Made by a program: the position numbers and the translations under genes. The notes under the pieces were generated by a model, which had not been told where the DNA came from, did not search any database, and saw only the letters and a list, made by a program, of their open reading frames with translations. A stretch of 64,000 bases of DNA from Verrucomicrobiota bacterium (GTDB taxonomy: Bacteria; Verrucomicrobiota; Verrucomicrobiia; Opitutales; Opitutaceae). The stretch lies in the NCBI GenBank assembly GCA_023399155.1, contig JAEWQP010000004.1:124001-188000 (forward strand), read 5' to 3'. Below, in pieces: positions 1 through 6,780 of the stretch (position 1 is the stretch's first letter; every line of letters begins with the position of its first letter).

Positions 1-90
1 TTGATCGCGACCAGGCAGGAGCCCTGCCGTCAGTTTCAGAGGCTGGTCGATCGTTTGGAGCCCGACCACGGGCTTGAGAACACGCCCTAG
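1..90 (+). CDS. C-terminal end of an unidentified protein (cut by the window start)
   Basis: An open frame enters the window at base 1 and stops at TAG 88-90, giving the last 29 residues of a possible protein rich in charged residues and ending in Asn-Thr-Pro. Its stop overlaps, tail to tail, the stop of the minus-strand TPR gene. The piece is too short to identify, and it could be chance, since stop-free stretches of this length are common at this G+C content. Confidence 0.3.
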   Translation: MIATRQEPCRQFQRLVDRLEPDHGLENTP

Positions 91-1262
91 CCCGCCTGGC
101 GCAGGTCCGTCTCGATCTCGCGAATCCGCTCCAGGGCGCGCTCATGGGCGTCGGGCTGCGAGTCCGGGACCTCCTTGAGGCGCGCGATGGCCTCCTCGGG
201 CCGGCCGAGACCATTGAGGGCCTCGGCCTGGGCGAGAAGCGCGCCGATCCAGTGCCGCACCATGCGTTCATCGCCCGAGGCGATCCTGCCGGCGCGGTCG
301 GCCGCCTCCAGGGCGCGGCCAAGCTCGCCGGTCTCCATGTAGTCGCGGCAAAGATCCATCAGTCCACGGCTCGCGATCGCGGGCACGAGCGCTGCCGTCG
401 GCAGGTCCGGCAGCGCGGCCAGCCTCGTGCGGCCCTGCTCGCGATGTCCGGAGCGCAGCTCGCACATGCCGAGCAGGCGCTGGAAGTAGGGATTGCGCGG
501 ATACCGATGGACCAGGCGTCCCATGGCGACCCGGGCGGCTTCCGCATCATCAGCGAGGCCGATCTGCAGGATGCACAGGTAAAACGTGGCGTCATTGGCT
601 GTGAGGACCGCGTGCGTGCTCGCCTCGTTCAGGTACTTGAAACCGAGGTGGAGATCCCCGGTCGCATTCATCATGCGCGCGAGCGGCTTGAGCATCGGCG
701 GTGTGCGCGCCAGGTAGCACTCCAGCACGCCGGCGGGCATCATGGCCTCGGGGTGATCGGGGTGATCCTTGAGCACGCGCAGCGTGAGGGTGCGGCCGGC
801 GCGCACGCGCCAGAAGGCCTTCCACCAACGCTGATGCTCGGCGTAGTAGCCGCCAAGTGTGAGGTGACTCAGGGCCGCGAGGAGGACCACGTCGGGATCG
901 CGGGGATTTCGCCGCAGGGCTTTCTGGGTCTTGTCGAGCAGGGCGTGCGCCTCCGTCTCGAAGGTCTCCGTGAGTGCCACGTCGACCTCCATGTAGGATT
1001 GCATCCAATACAATCGTGCCACCGTGATGAACTCCGGGAGCAGGGACCCGGGGTAGGCCGCATCGAGCGCCGCGATGTGCTGGTCGGCGTCGTCCTCCAG
1101 GTTGTAGCAGCTGTCCAGGACCTCCTGGAGGCGGGCATGCGGCACGCCGTTGAACGCATCGCGCGGCTCGGCGGCGGAAGCATTCCGCGCCCACGTGGCC
1201 ACGAGGGCGCAGAGCAGGGCGAGCGCGGCGCCGCGGATGCCGGCGAGGAGACGGCGGGGCAT
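87..1262 (-). CDS. Exported tetratricopeptide-repeat-like protein
   Basis: A 391-residue protein with a clear signal peptide: Arg-Arg near the start, a hydrophobic core rich in Ala and Leu, and a likely cleavage after Ala-Ser-Ala near residue 30. The rest is alpha-helical with pairs typical of TPR-type repeats (for example Asn-Pro-Arg-Asp-Pro-Asp around residue 118, Tyr-Pro-Arg-Asn-Pro-Tyr around 254, and a last repeat around 335-370). No catalytic motif is visible. It probably acts as a periplasmic or outer-membrane-associated scaffold. It stands alone: the next gene upstream is kup, 53 bases away and not obviously related in function. The family assignment rests on repeat spacing only. Confidence 0.6.
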   Translation of the reverse strand: MPRRLLAGIRGAALALLCALVATWARNASAAEPRDAFNGVPHARLQEVLDSCYNLEDDADQHIAALDAAYPGSLLPEFITVARLYWMQSYMEVDVALTETFETEAHALLDKTQKALRRNPRDPDVVLLAALSHLTLGGYYAEHQRWWKAFWRVRAGRTLTLRVLKDHPDHPEAMMPAGVLECYLARTPPMLKPLARMMNATGDLHLGFKYLNEASTHAVLTANDATFYLCILQIGLADDAEAARVAMGRLVHRYPRNPYFQRLLGMCELRSGHREQGRTRLAALPDLPTAALVPAIASRGLMDLCRDYMETGELGRALEAADRAGRIASGDERMVRHWIGALLAQAEALNGLGRPEEAIARLKEVPDSQPDAHERALERIREIETDLRQAG

Positions 1263-1314
1263 GGCGCCATTCCACGACCCCGGGCGGACACGGCAATAGT
1301 GAATGTTCGCGGGG

Positions 1315-3225
1315 CTACAGCACCACCGGCAGGCCCACCTCGATGATCTGCGAGGGTTCGATGCGGTAGTAATCTCGGGCGGGGCGCGCGTTGCGGCTCA
1401 TCCAGCCGTAGAGCGCCTTCTGCCAGCGCCACATCTTCGTGTCGCCGCCCGAGATGATCATCTCGCGATTGAAGTAGTAGATCACGCCGCTCGTCTTGAT
1501 CGGCACCCCCTGGGCGCGGACCCGTTCCATGAGTTCCTCCACGTCGGGCGATTCCATGTATCCGTAGCGGCCCACCACGCGCCAGATGCCCTCGCCGATC
1601 TCGCGCACGGTCAGGCGCTCGTCGTCGGGGATGCTGGGGATCTCCTCGGTGATGATCGTGAGCAGCACCACCTTCTCATGGAGCACCTTGTTTGCCTTGA
1701 GGTGGTGCAGGAGCACGAGCGGCGTGCCCTTGCCACTGCCGGCCATGAAGACCGCGCCGCCACGAACGCGCTTGATGTGCTCGCTGCGGGCGATGTCCAC
1801 GAGTTCCTCCTCCGTCACCTCGTTTGAGTAGACGCGGCGGAAGATCTCCGCCTTGCCGGTCTTCCAGGTGTGCATCACCGCGACCATGCCGATGGCGATC
1901 GCGATCGGGAACCAGCCGCCCTGGGCGAGCTTCATCAGGTTTGAACCAAAAAAGGCCAGGTCGAAGATGATGAACGCGGTGCACAGGGCGAGCGACCCGA
2001 GCAGCGGCCAGCGCCAGTGGTTGCGCGTCACGACGAAGAACGACACGGTCGTGATCACCATCGTGCCGGTCACCGCCACGCCATACGCCCCCGCCAGGTC
2101 GGAGCTGTTGCGGAAGAGCGCGACCGTGAGGATCGACCCGAGGCCGAGCGACCAGTTCACCAGCGGCAGGTAGATCTGGCCCCGTTGGTCCGGGTTGGTG
2201 TGCCGCACGAGCAGGCGCGGGAAATAGCCGAGCTGGATCGCCTGGCGGGTGAGCGAGAACGTACCGGAGATCATCGCCTGGCTGGCGATGATCGCGGCGA
2301 CGACCGACAATCCCGTGAGCGCGAGCCGCGGGGTGCCTGCGGGCACGAGGGCGAAGAACGGACTCGTCGTCGCCATCGGGTTGCTGAGCGCCCACGCACC
2401 CTGGCCGAAATAGTTGAGCACGAGCCCGGGCAGCGCACCGAAGTACCAGGCGCGGGCGATGTTGCTGCGCCCGAAATGCCCCATGTCCGCGTAGAGTGCC
2501 TCCGCGCCGGTGATGGCGAGCACCACGGCGCCGAGCAGTGCGGCGGATACGCCGGGCGACAGCGTGAGCAGCCGGATCCCGTGGATCGGATTGAGCGCAT
2601 GCAGCACCTGGGGCGCCTGCACAATCTGCCACGCCCCGATGATCCCGAGCACCGCGAACCACACGAGCATGGTCGGCCCGAACACGCGGGCGATCACGTG
2701 CGTGCCCTTGTGCTGCACGAAGAAGAGCGTGCCGAGAATGACGCAGGCGATCAGCGGGATGTGGCGGGAATACTCCGGATTGAAGCTCTCCAGTCCTTCC
2801 GCCGCACCCAGCACGGATATCGCCGGGGTGATCACGCCGTCGCCGTAGAGCAGCGCGGCGCCGACGAGCACGACACCCGCCAGCACGCGGCGGCGCACGG
2901 GCTGGCGCTCGCGGTGGCCGAGGGCGAACAACGCGAAAACGCCGCCTTCGCCGCGATTGTTGGCGCGGGTGACGAAGGTCAGGTACTTGAACGTGACCTC
3001 GAACATCAACGCCCAGAAGATCAGGGACAGCGCCCCGAGGATGCCCGCCTCGCGGGTGACCGCGTCGGGCAGGTGGGCGAGGCACTCACGCAGCGCATAG
3101 AGCGGGCTCGTGCCGATATCGCCGAACACGACACCGAGCGCGCCGACGACGAGCGCCGCGCGCACCGGCGTGGCGTGGGTGGAACTGGACGGCGGGTTGA
3201 CGGGTGGCAGGGAAAGGTCAGGCAT
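1315..3225 (-). CDS. kup: Low-affinity K+ uptake protein, KUP/HAK/KT family
   Basis: A 636-residue polytopic membrane protein that carries out K+ uptake, probably as a K+/H+ symporter, in the inner membrane. The first membrane segment holds the family signature Gly-Val-Val-Phe-Gly-Asp-Ile-Gly-Thr-Ser-Pro-Leu-Tyr (residues about 32-44), followed by Gly-Asp-Gly-Val-Ile-Thr-Pro-Ala near 127-134. About twelve hydrophobic segments run to residue ~455, then a soluble C-terminal domain of about 180 residues, as in E. coli Kup (622 residues). The ATG at 3225 is the only start that leaves the short polar N-terminus intact. It lies downstream of menB on the same strand with a self-complementary hairpin between them, so co-transcription is doubtful. 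Identification is firm. Confidence 0.96.
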   Translation of the reverse strand: MPDLSLPPVNPPSSSTHATPVRAALVVGALGVVFGDIGTSPLYALRECLAHLPDAVTREAGILGALSLIFWALMFEVTFKYLTFVTRANNRGEGGVFALFALGHRERQPVRRRVLAGVVLVGAALLYGDGVITPAISVLGAAEGLESFNPEYSRHIPLIACVILGTLFFVQHKGTHVIARVFGPTMLVWFAVLGIIGAWQIVQAPQVLHALNPIHGIRLLTLSPGVSAALLGAVVLAITGAEALYADMGHFGRSNIARAWYFGALPGLVLNYFGQGAWALSNPMATTSPFFALVPAGTPRLALTGLSVVAAIIASQAMISGTFSLTRQAIQLGYFPRLLVRHTNPDQRGQIYLPLVNWSLGLGSILTVALFRNSSDLAGAYGVAVTGTMVITTVSFFVVTRNHWRWPLLGSLALCTAFIIFDLAFFGSNLMKLAQGGWFPIAIAIGMVAVMHTWKTGKAEIFRRVYSNEVTEEELVDIARSEHIKRVRGGAVFMAGSGKGTPLVLLHHLKANKVLHEKVVLLTIITEEIPSIPDDERLTVREIGEGIWRVVGRYGYMESPDVEELMERVRAQGVPIKTSGVIYYFNREMIISGGDTKMWRWQKALYGWMSRNARPARDYYRIEPSQIIEVGLPVVL

Positions 3226-3240
3226 GGTGCGGGCGGGGCA

Positions 3241-3258
3241 CGGCGGCTGCAGCCGCCG
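3241..3258 (-). terminator. Self-complementary GC-rich hairpin between menB and kup
   Basis: An 18-base perfect palindrome (CGGCGGCTGCAGCCGCCG) lies six bases beyond the menB stop and 15 bases before the kup start. It could end menB transcripts or attenuate read-through. There is no run of T after it, so a role as an intrinsic terminator is only a guess. Confidence 0.35.
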
Positions 3259-3264
3259 GAGAGG

Positions 3265-4101
3265 TCAGGGCAGCCAGGGAAACTTGCGGGCGTCGGGCTT
3301 GCGCTTTTCACGCTGCGCCCCGTGAAACTCCTTCGCCTCCTCGCTCATGTAGTAGAGGAGCGTGGCGTTCCCGGCGAGTTCCTGGATGCCGGCCTGGCCG
3401 TCGCAATCGGCGTTGAACGCGGCCTTGAGGCAGCGGATGGCAAGCGGACTCTTGTCGAGGATCTCGAGCGCCCATCTGACGCCCTCGGTCTCGAGCTGCG
3501 CCACGGGCACGACGGTGTTGACCAGCCCCATCTCGAGCCCCTGCTGCGCCGAGTATTGGCGGCACAAATACCAGATCTCGCGGGCCTTCTTCTGGCCCAC
3601 GATGCGGGCGAGGTAGCCCGAGCCGAATCCGCCATCAAAACTTCCCATGGCCGGGCCGACCTGGCCGAGCACGGCATTGTCCGCAGCGATCGTGAGGTCG
3701 CAGATCAGGTGCAGCACGTGCCCGCCGCCGATCGCGTAGCCGGCGACGAGCGCGATCACCGCCTTGGGCATCGAGCGGATGAGCCGCTGCAGGTCCAGGA
3801 CGTTGAGCCGCGGTACGCCGTCCTCACCGACATAGCCGGCGTGGCCGCGCACGCTCTGGTCGCCGCCGGCACAGAAGGCGTACTTGCCGTCCGTGTGCGG
3901 TCCGGCCCCGGTCAGGAGGACGACGCCGACCGACGTATCTTCGCGCGCGTCGGCAAACGCGTCGTACATCTCGAACACGGTCTTGGGCCGGAAGGCGTTG
4001 CGCTTGTGCGGGCGGTTGATCGTGATCTTCGCGATGCCGTTCCACTTGTGATAGAGGATGTCCTCGTAGGCGCGGACGGGTTTCCAGTCAGGCTGGCTCA
4101 T
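3265..4101 (-). CDS. menB: 1,4-dihydroxy-2-naphthoyl-CoA synthase
   Basis: A 278-residue crotonase-fold enzyme that closes the second ring of menaquinone by Dieckmann condensation of o-succinylbenzoyl-CoA. MenB markers are all present: Asn-Arg-Pro-His-Lys-Arg-Asn-Ala-Phe-Arg near the N-terminus, Phe-Cys-Ala-Gly-Gly-Asp-Gln before the oxyanion-hole region, Gly-Gly-Gly-His-Val-Leu-His, and Gly-Ser-Phe-Asp-Gly-Gly-Phe-Gly. The open frame extends to 4188, but the ATG at 4101 begins the conserved sequence Met-Ser-Gln-Pro-Asp-Trp and gives the usual length (E. coli MenB has 285 residues). The upstream 29 codons read as arginine- and proline-rich noise. No other men genes are in the window. The enzyme implies a menaquinone respiratory chain. 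Confidence 0.95.
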   Translation of the reverse strand: MSQPDWKPVRAYEDILYHKWNGIAKITINRPHKRNAFRPKTVFEMYDAFADAREDTSVGVVLLTGAGPHTDGKYAFCAGGDQSVRGHAGYVGEDGVPRLNVLDLQRLIRSMPKAVIALVAGYAIGGGHVLHLICDLTIAADNAVLGQVGPAMGSFDGGFGSGYLARIVGQKKAREIWYLCRQYSAQQGLEMGLVNTVVPVAQLETEGVRWALEILDKSPLAIRCLKAAFNADCDGQAGIQELAGNATLLYYMSEEAKEFHGAQREKRKPDARKFPWLP

Positions 4102-4219
4102 ACCCGCAAACGCTGCGTCCTGCCCGCGAGCCTGTAAAGGGACGAGTGCGGGCGGTCGGGGCGATCGTCCCACCGGTCCGTGGTGCACGGTGGCTCGCCC
4201 GCGACGGCCGCGTTCCGGG

Positions 4220-5584
4220 TCAACCGGCGGGGTCGGGTGGCGTGAATTTCACCGGCACTCGCACTCGGCATGCCACCGGTTTGCCGTCCTTGACGGCGGG
4301 TTCGAACCGCCACTGCGCGACGGCGGTTGCGGCGGTCCATCCGAGGTCGGGATCGGTCGCGCGCACCACGCGTGGCAGCTGTGGACGTCCATTCGCATCG
4401 ACGATGAATTCAATCAGGACTTCGCCTTCCATTGCACCTGCGTGGTCGGCCGGCAGTTTCGGTGCGACCTGCTTGCGGGGCTTGGGCATCTGATCGACCG
4501 CCCTGAGGGACAAGATTGCGGCGGTGTTTTCGCGCAGCGCCTGGATCAGGGCGTGGCTGGTCTCGTCGAACTCGAAGTTCTCCCGATGCGGGTCAAAGCT
4601 GAACTGCATCGCGACCAGGCCGTAGACGGGCAATCCCGCCTTTTCTGCGGGGAAGAACGTCCATGTGGCGAGACTGGCGCGCGCGGCGCCGACGAAAGCC
4701 GTGTCCGAACCCGGGCCGGGGCTCACCTGGACCACGTGGCCTTCCGTCGAAACGAGAACAGCGAGCGTGACGACGAGTTGTCTGCCCTCCATGAGCGCGT
4801 CAAAGGGATAGACGACGATGCTCGATGTCTTGTTCTGCGGGGCCGTGTCGTAGCTCCGGGCATACGCAAGTTGCGCCTGATGGGTGCGTTCTGAGGCATC
4901 CCAGGCCGCGCTCTCCTGGGGGAATACCACCGACACGGTCGTGCGCGTGGCGACAGCGGCTCCGCCACGCCGGGTCGGTTGGAATTTCCAGTCGAGCACA
5001 GCTGCCGCGGCGGGTGCGGAGAACTCGGGCCTGGAGGCGTATTCGACGACCGGATCCTCTGGCCGCCCCTCGGCGCCCACGAGTAGATTGACCTTGGCGA
5101 AACCCTGGACAGGCGCTGCTTTCAACCCCGCCGGGTACTCGGGAATCGTCTCGTAGATCGGCTCGGCCGTCTGCAGTTCCACACCGCGGCCGATGGCGGC
5201 GCCGTGATCCGCCGAACTGTCGTCATCCTGTCCGGGGCGGATTGCGACGTTCACCGCGAGGCGATACGAGACCGGGGCGCCGCGCGATGCCGCCGGGCCG
5301 AACACCCACGCGCGCACGTGTTCTGAGGCTATCTTCGCCGTCTGCGGAGAGGCGGCCTTTACCTCCTCGACGCGGATCACACGGCCATCGGTCCCGACGA
5401 CCGCCACCATCGAGACCGTATCCTCCATGCTTGCCGACCGCACGGCGGGGGGAAGCACGAGACGCGGGGCTTCAAGTCGTTCGGGCGGTCGATCGAGCGC
5501 GGCCACCTCGACGAGGCGTGGGGCAGCAAGCGCCGCCGAAACGGAGGCGAGACAGGCGAGGAAAAGACACAGGTGCATGCGCAT
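4220..5584 (-). CDS. Periplasmic protein with four TonB C-terminal-like repeats
   Basis: A 454-residue protein that starts with a signal peptide (hydrophobic residues 4-20, likely cleaved after Ala-Leu-Ala-Ala) and then has four units resembling the TonB C-terminal domain. Each carries the pattern Val-x-Val-x-x-Asp/Glu-Gly-Arg/His followed by a Trp-x-Phe-x-Pro-Ala/Thr motif; the motifs lie near residues 90-95, 215-221, 315-320 and 430-436. Unlike a classical TonB there is no proline-rich periplasmic spanner and the N-terminus looks cleavable. ATG 5584 is preferred over the 17 codons before it because it starts the signal peptide; ATG 5578 is an equally possible second choice. It sits 63 bases downstream of the caspase-like gene, on the same strand. 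It may contact TonB-dependent receptors or be a purely periplasmic binding protein. Confidence 0.65.
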   Translation of the reverse strand: MRMHLCLFLACLASVSAALAAPRLVEVAALDRPPERLEAPRLVLPPAVRSASMEDTVSMVAVVGTDGRVIRVEEVKAASPQTAKIASEHVRAWVFGPAASRGAPVSYRLAVNVAIRPGQDDDSSADHGAAIGRGVELQTAEPIYETIPEYPAGLKAAPVQGFAKVNLLVGAEGRPEDPVVEYASRPEFSAPAAAAVLDWKFQPTRRGGAAVATRTTVSVVFPQESAAWDASERTHQAQLAYARSYDTAPQNKTSSIVVYPFDALMEGRQLVVTLAVLVSTEGHVVQVSPGPGSDTAFVGAARASLATWTFFPAEKAGLPVYGLVAMQFSFDPHRENFEFDETSHALIQALRENTAAILSLRAVDQMPKPRKQVAPKLPADHAGAMEGEVLIEFIVDANGRPQLPRVVRATDPDLGWTAATAVAQWRFEPAVKDGKPVACRVRVPVKFTPPDPAG

Positions 5585-5647
5585 GGTTCGGGCAGGGGGT
5601 GGACTTGCTCTGGCATGACCACTGCGCACTGTCACGGAAACAGCGAT

Positions 5648-6643
5648 TCAGGAATCCTGCGTGTCGCCCAGGTAGACGGCGGAGAGCTGGCGCAAGATCC
5701 GCTCCAGCGCGGCCAGGTAGTCCGCTTCGGGCATGGAGGCCTTGCCCGCCCGCAGCACCTCGAGGTCCGCCTCGAGCTGGTCGCGCCGGGCCCGCTGCTC
5801 CGCCGTGAGGGCGCGCTCCTCCTGTGTCTCCACCAGCGCGATACGCCGCGCGAGCGCCCCGTCGGGCGCGGTGCCGTCGCTGGAACGTCGCACCAGCCGG
5901 GCGCCCTGGAAAAAATCCGCCGGCGTGCCGCGGCCGTCGCCGTTGTCCTCGATCAGCGCGTGCTCGGTCGCCATGCGGCCTTCGCCGGCATAGAACAGCT
6001 CCACGCTCCGGGCGGCTGCGATGAACGCCTCGAGCACCGAGACCTGGCCGTCCATGTCGAGGTCGCCCGCGCCGGCCGGGGCCCCGATGACCTCCGCCAG
6101 TCGCTCCCCCAGGCGCGCGTAGTTGACCTCGTCGCCGCTTGAGGTCGCCGTGACGATCACACGTTGTGGCCCGGCCAGCAGAGGGACGAACGGACCGCTC
6201 GCGGAGCCGCCGTGGATGATTACGGCGGGCCGGTCGCGCAGCCGCGCGAGGAGCAGGCTCAATTCACTCCCGGCGAGATCGACGCCACGGAGATTGAATT
6301 TCGCCTCACGACCGTCCCACGTGCCGTGCCCAAGGTAGACGAACCACGCGGGCCGCGGCGAAGCCGGGTCGAGCCGTGAGAACCACGCGCTGATCGCATC
6401 GCGGTCGGCCGTGGAATCCGGTGCCCGCGCCTCATCCGGTCCTGCGATCCCCACAAGCGTGAAAGCGGCCCCGGCGGCATCGCAGGCGGCGCGCCAGCGC
6501 TCGGCGGCGGCCTCGAACCCCGACGCGAAGGCGGGCGAGCCGGTTGCCCCCACCACGACGAGCACCTCGTGCCGCGGCTCGATCGGCTGAGCTATCGCGG
6601 GTGAGGAAAACGCGGTGCAAAAGGCGACGGCGAAGAGGCACAT
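5648..6643 (-). CDS. Legumain/caspase-fold protein lacking the catalytic cysteine, with an EF-hand-like loop
   Basis: A 331-residue exported protein (signal peptide about residues 1-18, ending Ala-Ile-Ala-Gln). The domain that follows has the beta-strand order of clan CD peptidases (C13 legumain, C14 caspase): a strand ending in Leu-Gly-His106-Gly, where the catalytic His sits, and a later strand Val-Ile-Ile-His-Gly-Gly-Ser147-Ala-Ser-Gly, where family members have Cys-x-Ser-Gly. The nucleophile position is therefore Ser, not Cys. A calcium-binding-type loop follows at Asp194-x-Asp196-x-Asp198-Gly with Glu205 at position 12, and a second shorter Asp/Asn/Gly loop lies near 232-238. A charged helical tail ends the protein. 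ATG 6643 is chosen because it begins the signal peptide; the 70 codons before it lie in a purine-rich repeat. It follows the VWA/amidotransferase-like gene in the MoxR array. Catalysis is unlikely; binding or scaffolding is possible. Confidence 0.6.
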   Translation of the reverse strand: MCLFAVAFCTAFSSPAIAQPIEPRHEVLVVVGATGSPAFASGFEAAAERWRAACDAAGAAFTLVGIAGPDEARAPDSTADRDAISAWFSRLDPASPRPAWFVYLGHGTWDGREAKFNLRGVDLAGSELSLLLARLRDRPAVIIHGGSASGPFVPLLAGPQRVIVTATSSGDEVNYARLGERLAEVIGAPAGAGDLDMDGQVSVLEAFIAAARSVELFYAGEGRMATEHALIEDNGDGRGTPADFFQGARLVRRSSDGTAPDGALARRIALVETQEERALTAEQRARRDQLEADLEVLRAGKASMPEADYLAALERILRQLSAVYLGDTQDS

Positions 6644-6659
6644 GAGCGGGGCTCGGAGG

Positions 6660-6720
6660 AATCGAGAAGGAGAGGAAGAAAGGGAAAGAGAAAGAGTAAG
6701 AGAACGAGGATGGGGGGTGG
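6660..6720. repeat. Purine-rich GAAAGAGAAAGAG repeat arm
   Basis: A one-sided A/G tract between two array genes. Nineteen bases at 6684-6702 are identical to 47631-47649, the right arm of the inverted repeat found there. It is therefore one copy (or half-copy) of an interspersed element rather than simple low-complexity sequence. Confidence 0.6.
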
Positions 6721-6780
6721 GGGCGCGGCGAGGTCGTCGGGTGCGCTCGCCTAGGTTCGGGTCCGAGGTGCATTCGCGGT

